Of a stretch of DNA of 64,000 nt, positions 17,288-25,198 are shown piece by piece. The translations under genes were made by a program, and so were the position numbers. The first letter of the stretch is position 1. Every line of letters starts with the position of its first letter. Origin of the DNA: Pseudomonas sp. IB20 (lineage in GTDB: Bacteria; Pseudomonadota; Gammaproteobacteria; Pseudomonadales; Pseudomonadaceae); NCBI RefSeq assembly GCF_009707325.1, contig NZ_CP046103.1, positions 4,722,744 to 4,786,743 on the forward strand, in the 5' to 3' direction. Under the pieces are notes generated by a model. It did no database searches and was not told the origin of the DNA. It saw only the letters and a program-made list of their open reading frames with translations.

Positions 17288-20200
17288 ATGCCCAGACTGC
17301 CGACCGTGATACTGCTGTCGCTGCTGACCTGGACCGCAACGGCTGGCGCGTTGACTCTTACTGATGAAGAGCGTGGCTGGCTGTCGGACCATCAGGAGCT
17401 GCGCCTTGGGGTGGACGCCTCATGGCCACCCTTCGAATACCGTGATGAAAATGGCCGCTATCAGGGCTTGGCCGCTGATTACATCCGCCTGATCCAGGAC
17501 CGCCTGGGCGTCAGAATCAAGCTGATCGAGCCGGTCAACTGGACCGCCGTGCTTGAGCAGGCCAAAAACAACCAGCTCGACCTGCTGCCCGGCATCATGT
17601 CCACGCCGGAGCGCCAGAGCTTCCTGGCCTTTACGCGCCCGTACCTGGATTTCCCTATTGTCATCCTCGCCCATGAAGGCGGCGCGAAACCGCGCAACCT
17701 CAAGGACCTTTACGGGCTGAAGATCGCCGTAGTGGAAAACTACGCCCCCCACGAATTGCTGCGCACCCACCATCCCGACCTCAACCTGGTGGCTTTGCCC
17801 AACGTCAGCTCGACGCTGCAAGCCCTGGCCACCGACGAAGTGGATGCCGTGGTCGGCGACCTCGCGTCCAGCGTCTGGAGCCTGCGCCAGCTCAAGCTCG
17901 ATGGTTTATACGTCAGCGGCGAAACGCCCTACCGCTATCAGCTGGCAATGGGCGTGCCGCGGGATGAGAAAATGCTGGTGGGCATCCTCGACAAGGTCCT
18001 CGCCGACCTCAGCCCCAGCGAAACCGACGCCATCCAGCAACACTGGGTCGGCAGCATCACCGATCACCGCACGTTTTGGTCCGACCTGCTGATGTACGGC
18101 CTGCCGGCAGTGCTGCTGCTGAGCACCGTGCTGGCCATTGTGATTCGGATCAACCGCCGGCTCAGCTCGGAAATCTCCCGCCGGGTGGCCCTCGAGCAAG
18201 AACTGCGCAGCAGCGAATACCACTACCGCGGCCTGGTAGAGAGCTTGTCCGCCATCGCCTGGGAAGCCAGCATCACCGATTTCACCTACAGCTACGTGTC
18301 GCCCCATGCCGAAGACTTGCTCGGCTACCCGCGTGCGCATTGGCTGATTCCAGGCTTCTGGCGCAACATCATCCACCCCGCCGACCTGACACGTGCCGAG
18401 GCCTACTGCTACCAGGAAACCCGCGCCAACCGTGATCACAGCGTCGATTATCGGGTAATCACCGCCGACGGCCGCTGCTTGTGGGTGCGCGACATTGTCA
18501 GCCTCATCGAGCACGGGCATGAGCCAGTACTGCGCGGCCTGATGATCGATATCAGCGAAGCCAAGCGCACCGAAGAAGCCTTGCAATTGTCCGAGGAGAA
18601 ATTTGCCTCGGTGTTCCAGCAATGCCCGGACATCTTGGTGATTGCGCGCTTGTCCGATGGCTGCCTGCTGGAGGTCAACAAGGCGTTTGAGGACCAGATC
18701 GGCCTGAGCGCCGCAGACGTGGTGGGCAAAACCGCCACCGAATTAGATATCTGGGGTATTCAAGGCGTCGGTCCCGACCTGCTGCAACGGGTGCAGACCA
18801 CCAGCATCCGCAACCTGGAAATGCCTTTTCGGCGCAGCAACGGCCAAACCTTTACCGGGTTGATCTCGGCAGAGCCATTCCAACTCGACACCACCGAAGC
18901 CTTGGTGGTGGTGGTGCGTGACATCACCCCGCTCAAGGAAACCCAGCAACAACTGCAAACCTCCGAAGAGAAATTCGCCAAGGCCTTCCACGCCTCACCC
19001 GATGGCTTGCTGCTCAGCCGCCAGCGCGATGGGCTGCTGATTGAAGTGAATGACGGTTTCAGCCGGCTGACCGGGTTCACCAGCGCAACGTCGCTCGACC
19101 AATCCACCTTGGAACTGGGCATTTGGGTCGACCTCAACGAACGCAAACACATGCTGGAACTGATGCAGCGCGACGGGCTTGTCCGCGATTTCGTCTGCCA
19201 CATACGCCGCAACGACGGCCAGATTCGCCTCTGTGAAGTGTCCAGCCGCCCACTGCCCATCGGCGATGAAGATTGCATGCTGACCATCGCCCGGGACATC
19301 ACCGAACGCCAATTCATGCAGGAAAAGCTGCAACAGGCCGCGACGGTGTTCGAAAGTACGGCCGAAGGCGTATTGATCACCGACACCCGGCAGAACATCA
19401 GCGCCGTCAACCGCGCCTTCAGCGAAATCACCGGCTACAGCGAAGCCGAAGCCCTCGGCAGTACGCCGCGCCTGCTCGCTTCCGGCCTGCATGACAGCGC
19501 GTTCTATGCGGCCATGTGGCACCAACTGACCGCCCAGGGGCATTGGCAGGGCGAGATCTCCAACCGCCGCAAGAACGGCGAGTTGTACCCCAGTTGGCTG
19601 ACCATCAGTGCCGTGCGCAACCGCGAGCAACTGATCACCCACTTTGTTGCCGTGTTTGCCGACATCTCCAGCCTCAAGCATGCCCAGGCGCGCCTCGACT
19701 ACCAGGCGCATCATGATCCACTGACGGGCCTGCCTAACCGCACCCTGTTCGAAAACCGGCTGCAGGCGGCACTTAATGGCCAGCAAGAAAGCGGCAACCA
19801 AGGCGCGGTGCTATTCCTCGACCTGGACCGTTTCAAACACATCAATGACAGCCTTGGCCACCCCGTCGGCGACCTGCTGCTCAAAGACATCGCCGTGCGC
19901 CTCAAAGACCAACTGCGCGACGTCGACACCGTGGCTCGCCTGGGCGGCGACGAATTCATTATCCTGCTGCCCGGCCTGCAGCACGCCAGCGATGCCGAGC
20001 ACCTGGCCAATAAACTGCTCGCCTGCTTCACCCCGCCGTTCCAGGCCGGCGAGCACGAGTTCTTTATCAGCGCCAGTATCGGCACCAGCCTGTACCCACA
20101 GGACGGCACCGACGTCGCCACCCTGGTCAAAAACGCCGACGCGGCGATGTACCGCTCCAAGGCCAAGGGCCGCAACCGCGTCGAAAGCTACACCCAAGAC

Positions 20201-21031
20201 CTCACCGCCCAGGCCAACGAACGCGTGGCCCTGGAACACGAACTGCGCCGCGCCATCGAGCGTGAAGAGTTATTTTTGTACTACCAGCCGAAGCTGAGCC
20301 TGATCACCCAGGAACTGATCGGCGCCGAAGCCCTGATTCGCTGGCACCATCCGACCTTTGGTGATGTGCCGCCTGAACACTTCATCGCCCTGGCCGAAGA
20401 GAACGGCACGATCCTGCAGATCGGTGACTGGGTACTGGAACAGGCATGCAGCCAGATGCACCAGTGGAAAGAAGCCTTCGATGACTTCGGCCCACTGTCG
20501 GTCAACCTTGCCGGCGCCCAACTGCGCCACCCCGGCCTGCTCGCACGCATCGAACAGCTCCTGCGCGACTACCGCCTGGAGCCCGGCTGCCTGCAACTGG
20601 AAATCACCGAAAACTTCATCATGAGCCAGGCCGAAGAAGCACTGGAAGTACTGCACCAACTCAAACGCCTGGGCGTGCAACTGGCGATTGATGACTTCGG
20701 CACCGGCTATTCATCCCTCAGCTACCTCAAGCGCCTGCCGCTGGACTTCCTGAAGATCGACCAATCCTTCGTACGCGGCCTGCCCGACGACCCCCACGAC
20801 GCCGCCATCGTGCGCGCCATCATCGCCCTAGGCCACAGCATGCAATTCACCATCATCGCCGAAGGCGTGGAAAACCCCGCGCAACAAGCATTCCTCGCCG
20901 CCGAAGGCTGTGAACAGATGCAAGGCTACATCGTCAGCCTGCCCCTGCCGCCCGAGCTTTTTGCCGAGGCTTTTCTTCATATGAGGGTTTCAGACTTTTC
21001 GGATGGCACAGTGGGGAAACCATCGTTATAA
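17288..21031 (+). CDS. Periplasmic-sensor PAS/GGDEF/EAL c-di-GMP signalling protein
   Basis: This 1247-residue hybrid protein controls cyclic di-GMP. A signal peptide (residues 1-20) leads to a periplasmic SBP_bac_3 amino-acid-binding-like domain (about 25-255), then one membrane helix (about 262-283) and, in the cytoplasm, four PAS-like modules (roughly 305-430, 435-555, 560-680, 690-805). The GGDEF site at 886-890 is intact and preceded by the RxxD inhibitory site RDVD. The EAL signature is at 1014-1016, and EITEN, DDFGTGYSSL, LKIDQSFV and AEGVE are all present. Both synthase and phosphodiesterase sites therefore look catalytic; the net activity cannot be told. It likely senses an amino acid or other small ligand. 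Its stop codon overlaps the promoter of the following tRNA. Confidence 0.93.
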   Translation: MPRLPTVILLSLLTWTATAGALTLTDEERGWLSDHQELRLGVDASWPPFEYRDENGRYQGLAADYIRLIQDRLGVRIKLIEPVNWTAVLEQAKNNQLDLLPGIMSTPERQSFLAFTRPYLDFPIVILAHEGGAKPRNLKDLYGLKIAVVENYAPHELLRTHHPDLNLVALPNVSSTLQALATDEVDAVVGDLASSVWSLRQLKLDGLYVSGETPYRYQLAMGVPRDEKMLVGILDKVLADLSPSETDAIQQHWVGSITDHRTFWSDLLMYGLPAVLLLSTVLAIVIRINRRLSSEISRRVALEQELRSSEYHYRGLVESLSAIAWEASITDFTYSYVSPHAEDLLGYPRAHWLIPGFWRNIIHPADLTRAEAYCYQETRANRDHSVDYRVITADGRCLWVRDIVSLIEHGHEPVLRGLMIDISEAKRTEEALQLSEEKFASVFQQCPDILVIARLSDGCLLEVNKAFEDQIGLSAADVVGKTATELDIWGIQGVGPDLLQRVQTTSIRNLEMPFRRSNGQTFTGLISAEPFQLDTTEALVVVVRDITPLKETQQQLQTSEEKFAKAFHASPDGLLLSRQRDGLLIEVNDGFSRLTGFTSATSLDQSTLELGIWVDLNERKHMLELMQRDGLVRDFVCHIRRNDGQIRLCEVSSRPLPIGDEDCMLTIARDITERQFMQEKLQQAATVFESTAEGVLITDTRQNISAVNRAFSEITGYSEAEALGSTPRLLASGLHDSAFYAAMWHQLTAQGHWQGEISNRRKNGELYPSWLTISAVRNREQLITHFVAVFADISSLKHAQARLDYQAHHDPLTGLPNRTLFENRLQAALNGQQESGNQGAVLFLDLDRFKHINDSLGHPVGDLLLKDIAVRLKDQLRDVDTVARLGGDEFIILLPGLQHASDAEHLANKLLACFTPPFQAGEHEFFISASIGTSLYPQDGTDVATLVKNADAAMYRSKAKGRNRVESYTQDLTAQANERVALEHELRRAIEREELFLYYQPKLSLITQELIGAEALIRWHHPTFGDVPPEHFIALAEENGTILQIGDWVLEQACSQMHQWKEAFDDFGPLSVNLAGAQLRHPGLLARIEQLLRDYRLEPGCLQLEITENFIMSQAEEALEVLHQLKRLGVQLAIDDFGTGYSSLSYLKRLPLDFLKIDQSFVRGLPDDPHDAAIVRAIIALGHSMQFTIIAEGVENPAQQAFLAAEGCEQMQGYIVSLPLPPELFAEAFLHMRVSDFSDGTVGKPSL

Positions 21032-21032
21032 T
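21027..21032 (+). promoter_or_regulatory. -10 element of the tRNA gene inside the preceding stop codon
   Basis: A perfect TATAAT at 21027-21032 contains the TAA stop of the GGDEF/EAL gene and is followed by a GC-rich discriminator (CCGCGACC), typical of stringently controlled tRNA promoters. No clear -35 is visible at 17 bp. Confidence 0.55.
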
Positions 21033-21046
21033 CCGCGACCTACTGA

Positions 21047-21123
<77 letters not shown>

Positions 21124-21130
21124 TCTTGAA

Positions 21131-21152
21131 AGCCGCGCACTGCGCGGCTTTT
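21131..21152 (+). terminator. tRNA terminator
   Basis: AGCCGCGC (21131-21138) pairs with GCGCGGCT (21142-21149) and runs into TTTT, then another T-rich stretch after GTCG. Confidence 0.9.
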
Positions 21153-21396
21153 GTCGTTTTTTGACGTGTAGAATTTCCAATCGGGAAATTTCACAGAGTC
21201 ATTGCCGTCCACAAAGCGTCCACATCACTTTATCCGTAGATCCTGGTGTGGGTGTGCTGGGCATGCCCGTAAACCAGCTTACCGGGCGGTCAAGTCTGCG
21301 CAATTACCCAGCGGGCTACGCGCGCGATGCGTGCCCTGACCTTAACTTTACTCAGGGTCTCATGGGGTCGGCCTTAGCACTCCACAAAGGCCCTTG
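21153..21396. other. tRNA-proximal spacer, possible mobile-element remnant
   Basis: No gene is recognisable here. The position right behind a tRNA 3' end, a common integrase target, and the loose coding structure suggest DNA left from a past insertion. I found no second copy of the tRNA 3' end in the following 1 kb, so no attachment-site pair is demonstrated. Confidence 0.35.
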
Positions 21397-21651
21397 TCAG
21401 GTACGCTTCGGCCCGGTCGATAGGCCACCATGCAAACGACAGCGGCCGCTGGCGTATAGGTCTCGGCGCTTACATGGCGTACCTGCCCGCGTCTTGGCTC
21501 CACAGCGCAAACCGCGAAGCTCATCAGGGAGCGGCAGGACAGAGAGTTGCCCGCTTGGCATTCCTGCGGCAAGCCAGGCCAGCATCACTGCCTCACTGGC
21601 TCTGTGATAAGCCTTCCACCGCTTGCGCAGTGCATCCTGTTGGCTGGTCAT
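21397..21651 (-). CDS. HGGxSTG domain-containing protein, short and possibly truncated
   Basis: This 84-residue protein carries CGAKTRAGTPCKR followed by GRCRLHGGLSTGP, a Cys/His motif found in small proteins of phages, islands and tRNA-linked loci; its function is unknown. The CxxxTxxGxPC and CxxHGG pattern suggests metal binding. ATG 21651 (MTSQQDALRKRW) is preferred over an upstream in-frame start at 21744. The protein stops right after GPKRT, while relatives usually continue for some tens of residues, so the C terminus may be lost. It lies antisense to its surroundings, with a cluster of CCGAAA repeats upstream. Confidence 0.6.
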   Translation of the reverse strand: MTSQQDALRKRWKAYHRASEAVMLAWLAAGMPSGQLSVLPLPDELRGLRCGAKTRAGTPCKRRDLYASGRCRLHGGLSTGPKRT

Positions 21652-21698
21652 GGTTCCTGCCTTTGTTCTGTTCCTGCTCAGGCTGGGGCAAGTACAAT

Positions 21699-21768
21699 CC
21701 GAATCGTGTCCGAAACACGACCGAAATATCCGAAATAGCAGCATGGTTTCCGACCGAAACGTCCGATT
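21699..21768 (+). repeat. Cluster of CCGAAA hexamers
   Basis: Exact CCGAAA occurs at 21710, 21721, 21730 and 21754, with variants CCGAAT at 21699 and CCGATT at 21763. The first three intervals are 11, 11 and 9 bp, about one helical turn. It sits upstream of the HGGxSTG gene start, where an operator would be expected. No known regulator is implied. Confidence 0.5.
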
Positions 21769-21960
21769 CGCCTAACGAGACGGTTCACCCTGCACCCCGG
21801 TGAAGTGCTGGTCGCTGAAGACAATACCGGCACCGGCCATCGTTGGAATCTAATCGACGATCAGCCGTGGCGTCGTGGCTACGTAGTGCTCAAGCCTGGC
21901 ACGCCGGACTCGTTTATCCCGAACGATGCTGCCGCGGCGAAAGTATGCAAGGCGCCTTAA
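21739..21960 (+). pseudogene. Start-less open frame, unrecognised gene remnant
   Basis: The frame after a TAG at 21736 is open to TAA at 21958-21960 but contains no ATG, GTG or TTG. It reads RFTLHPGEVLVAEDNTGTG, then HRWNLIDDQPWRRGYVVLKPG, then a short hydrophilic end. The ordered alternation and two conserved-looking Trp residues resemble a real small beta-rich protein. I do not recognise the family. It may be the 3' part of a gene that lost its start when this region was rearranged. Confidence 0.35.
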
Positions 21961-22037
21961 TCTCGCAGATCGCACCGCTCCAGAAGGGCGCAAGCCTGTA
22001 ACATGGCGACCCATTGCCGCCCGCACTGGAGCTCCCC

Positions 22038-22484
22038 TTGCCCGTCCTCGATGAAATCGATCGCCAACTGATCGCTGCCTTGCAGATCAACGCCCGCGAA
22101 AGCGTGGCCATGCTTGCCCGGCAGTTGGGTATTGCGCGCACTACGGTGACGTCGCGCCTGGCGCGCCTGGAAAAAACCCAGGTGATTACCGGTTATGGCG
22201 TGCGCCTCGGGCAGCGGGTGGTCGATGGCGGTTTGCAGGCTTATGTGGGGATCACCGTGCAAGCGCGCTCGGGTAAGGAAGTGCTGCGCAGGCTGAGTGC
22301 CATGGCGCAGGTGCAGCAGTTGTGTGCGGTGAGTGGCGAGTTCGATTACGTGGCCTGGCTGCGCACGGATTCGCCGGAGCAACTGGATCAATTGCTGGAC
22401 CAGATCGGCAGTGTCGACGGTGTGGAGAAAACCACTACTTCGATCATCCTCAGTAACAAATTGGATCGCGGACAGCCAATCTGA
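22038..22484 (+). CDS. Lrp/AsnC family transcriptional regulator
   Basis: This 148-residue protein has the Lrp layout: an N-terminal AsnC-type winged HTH (LDEIDRQLIAAL, residues 3-14, and LARQLGIARTTVTSRLARLE) and a C-terminal RAM/ACT-like effector domain (VTVQ-type strand, CAVSGEFDYVAWL). The start is TTG 22038 with GGAG 7 bp upstream; a TTG at 22014 is less likely. It lies 146 bp upstream of davB on the same strand. Lrp proteins often sense the amino acid whose catabolism they control, so lysine or a product is a reasonable but untested ligand. Confidence 0.9.
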   Translation: MPVLDEIDRQLIAALQINARESVAMLARQLGIARTTVTSRLARLEKTQVITGYGVRLGQRVVDGGLQAYVGITVQARSGKEVLRRLSAMAQVQQLCAVSGEFDYVAWLRTDSPEQLDQLLDQIGSVDGVEKTTTSIILSNKLDRGQPI

Positions 22485-22630
22485 CCACCAGGCTCGTCAC
22501 TCTGACTAAAAACAGCTCAATCCGACGACACATTGAGTCTTAATAACGAACGCTACGCTGCCTAAACTGGCTGCCATCTTTTCCTATACTCAACGGGCCA
22601 CCTCCCGCCGAGTCGTCAGTAAGGTTAGCC

Positions 22631-24334
22631 ATGAGCATTCCGTCCAGCACCATCAGCAAGACCCATCGCCACCCCGCCGACGGTAAAAAGCCTATCACCA
22701 TCTTTGGCCCGGACTTTCCGTTTGCCTTTGATGACTGGATCGAACACCCGGCTGGCCTGGGCAGCATCCCCGCGGCCAACCATGGCGCGGAAGTGGCGAT
22801 TGTCGGGGCCGGGATCGCGGGCCTTGTGGCCGCTTATGAGCTGATGAAACTGGGCCTGAAGCCCGTGGTGTACGAAGCCTCGAAGATGGGCGGCCGTTTG
22901 CGCTCCCAGGCGTTTGAAGGGGCCGAGGGCATCATCGCCGAGTTGGGCGGCATGCGTTTTCCGGTGTCGTCCACCGCGTTCTACCACTATGTGGACAAGT
23001 TGGGCCTGGAGACCAAACCCTTCCCCAACCCGCTGACGCCGGCCTCCGGCAGCACCGTGGTCGACCTCGAAGGCCAGACCCACTACGCGCAAAAACTCTC
23101 TGACTTGCCGGTGCTGTTCCAGGAAGTCGCTGACGCCTGGGCCGATGCGCTGGAAGCCGGCTCGCAGTTCGGTGATATCCAGCAAGCCATCCGCGACCGC
23201 GACGTGCCACGCCTCAAAGAGCTGTGGAACAAGCTGGTGCCGCTGTGGGACGACCGCACGTTCTATGACTTCGTCGCCACCTCCAAGGCGTTCGCCAAAC
23301 TGTCTTTCGCGCACCGCGAAGTGTTTGGCCAAGTGGGTTTCGGCACCGGCGGCTGGGACTCGGACTTCCCTAACTCGATGCTGGAAATTTTCCGCGTGGT
23401 GATGACCAACTGCGACGACCACCAGCACTTGGTGGTCGGCGGCGTGGCGCAAGTGCCCATTGGCATTTGGCGCCATGTGCCGGAACGTTGTGCGCACTGG
23501 CCCGCCGGCACCAGCCTCAGCTCGCTGCATCGCGGTGCGCCAAGAGCCGGTGTGAGCCGTATTGCCCACGCCGCCGATGGCCGCTTTACCGTGACCGACA
23601 ACTATGGCGACACGCGTGAATACGCCGCCGTGCTGACCACCTGCCAAAGCTGGCTGCTGACCACCCAGATCGAATGCGACGAAACCCTGTTCTCGCAGAA
23701 AATGTGGATGGCACTGGATCGCACCCGCTATATGCAGTCGTCGAAAACCTTCGTGATGGTTGACCGCCCGTTCTGGAAAGACAAAGACCCGGAAACCGGC
23801 CGCGACTTGATGAGCATGACCCTCACCGATCGCCTGACCCGTGGCACTTATCTGTTCGACAATGGTGACGACAAGCCGGGCGTGATTTGCCTGTCGTACT
23901 CGTGGATGAGCGACGCGCTGAAAATGCTGCCGCAGCCCATCGACAAGCGCGTGAAATTGGCCCTTGATGCGCTGAAGAAGATCTACCCTAAAGTCGATAT
24001 CAAGGCGCGCATCATCGGCGACCCGATCACGGTGTCCTGGGAAGCCGACCCGCATTTCCTTGGGGCTTTCAAAGGCGCGCTGCCCGGCCACTATCGCTAC
24101 AACCAGCGGATGTATGCGCACTTCATGCAGAAGGACATGCCCGCCGAACAACGTGGGATTTTTATCGCCGGTGACGACGTCTCCTGGACACCCGCCTGGG
24201 TGGAAGGCGCGGTACAAACCTCGCTGAACGCGGTGTGGGGCATCATGACCCACTTCGGCGGCAGCACGCATCCGCAGAACCCAGGGCCGGGAGATGTATT
24301 TGACGAAATCGGCCCAATCGCCCTGGCCGATTAA
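22631..24334 (+). CDS. davB: L-lysine 2-monooxygenase
   Basis: DavB is an FAD enzyme that decarboxylates and oxygenates L-lysine to 5-aminovaleramide, the first step of the aminovalerate route of lysine degradation in pseudomonads. The 567-residue protein has the dinucleotide-binding motif VAIVGAGIAGLVAAYELMK (residues about 57-75) and the GGRLRS and GGMRFP motifs of the flavin amine oxidase family. Near the C terminus is FIAGDDVSWTPAWVEGAVQTS, which closes the FAD site. The close link to davA supports lysine rather than tryptophan as substrate. davA follows after 10 bp. Confidence 0.93.
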   Translation: MSIPSSTISKTHRHPADGKKPITIFGPDFPFAFDDWIEHPAGLGSIPAANHGAEVAIVGAGIAGLVAAYELMKLGLKPVVYEASKMGGRLRSQAFEGAEGIIAELGGMRFPVSSTAFYHYVDKLGLETKPFPNPLTPASGSTVVDLEGQTHYAQKLSDLPVLFQEVADAWADALEAGSQFGDIQQAIRDRDVPRLKELWNKLVPLWDDRTFYDFVATSKAFAKLSFAHREVFGQVGFGTGGWDSDFPNSMLEIFRVVMTNCDDHQHLVVGGVAQVPIGIWRHVPERCAHWPAGTSLSSLHRGAPRAGVSRIAHAADGRFTVTDNYGDTREYAAVLTTCQSWLLTTQIECDETLFSQKMWMALDRTRYMQSSKTFVMVDRPFWKDKDPETGRDLMSMTLTDRLTRGTYLFDNGDDKPGVICLSYSWMSDALKMLPQPIDKRVKLALDALKKIYPKVDIKARIIGDPITVSWEADPHFLGAFKGALPGHYRYNQRMYAHFMQKDMPAEQRGIFIAGDDVSWTPAWVEGAVQTSLNAVWGIMTHFGGSTHPQNPGPGDVFDEIGPIALAD

Positions 24335-24344
24335 GGAGTTGAGC

Positions 24345-25139
24345 ATGCGCGTCGCCCTGTACCAATGCCCACCGCTGCCGCTGGATGTAGCCGGTAACCT
24401 CAAGCGCCTGCACCAGCTCGCGCATGAGGCGTCGGATGCCGATGTGCTGGTGCTGCCGGAGATGTTTCTCAGCGGCTATAACATCGGCGCCGAAGCCGTT
24501 GGCGCGCTGGCTGAAGCACAGGATGGCGCCTCGGCACAGGCGATAGCTGCACTTGCCAAAAGCGCCGGGCTGGCGATTCTGTACGGCTACCCGGAGCGGG
24601 CCGAGGATGGCCAGATCTACAACGCGGTGCAGTTAATCGACGCCCATGGCCAGCGCCTCTGCAACTACCGCAAGACCCACCTGTTTGGCGATCTGGACCA
24701 CTCGATGTTCAGTGCCGGGGAAGATGCTTTCCCGCTGGTGGAATTGAACGGCTGGAAGCTCGGTTTCCTGATCTGCTACGACCTGGAGTTTCCGGAAAAT
24801 ACCCGGCGCCTCGCCCTGGCCGGCGCCGAGTTGATCCTGGTGCCCACCGCCAATATGGTGCCGTTCGACTTTGTCGCCGACGTGACCGTGCGTGCGCGGG
24901 CCTTTGAAAACCAGTGTTATGTGGCTTACGCCAATTACTGCGGGCAGGAAGGCGAGATTCACTATTGCGGGCAAAGCAGCATTGCTGCGCCCAATGGCCA
25001 GCGCATCGCCCAGGCCGGGTTGGATGAGGCCTTGATCGTCGGGGAGCTGGATCGCCAGTCGATTCTTAATGCACGCGCCGCCAATCACTACCTGCAAGAC
25101 CGTCGCCCGGAGTTGTACGGCGCACTGCATAAGCCCTGA
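24345..25139 (+). CDS. davA: 5-aminovaleramidase (nitrilase superfamily)
   Basis: DavA hydrolyses 5-aminovaleramide to 5-aminovalerate and ammonia, the second step after DavB. The 264-residue protein has the nitrilase-fold catalytic triad: E39 in VLPEMFLSG, K110 in YRKTHLF and C144 in LICYDLEFP. ATG 24345 is preceded by AAGGAG. It is transcribed with davB. The downstream davD/davT genes for glutarate formation are not in this window. Confidence 0.93.
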   Translation: MRVALYQCPPLPLDVAGNLKRLHQLAHEASDADVLVLPEMFLSGYNIGAEAVGALAEAQDGASAQAIAALAKSAGLAILYGYPERAEDGQIYNAVQLIDAHGQRLCNYRKTHLFGDLDHSMFSAGEDAFPLVELNGWKLGFLICYDLEFPENTRRLALAGAELILVPTANMVPFDFVADVTVRARAFENQCYVAYANYCGQEGEIHYCGQSSIAAPNGQRIAQAGLDEALIVGELDRQSILNARAANHYLQDRRPELYGALHKP

Positions 25140-25198
25140 CCCAGCCGGTTTGTCAGCGGTTTGTTAACATGGCCACACCCTACGTTTCGGAAGTGCCC

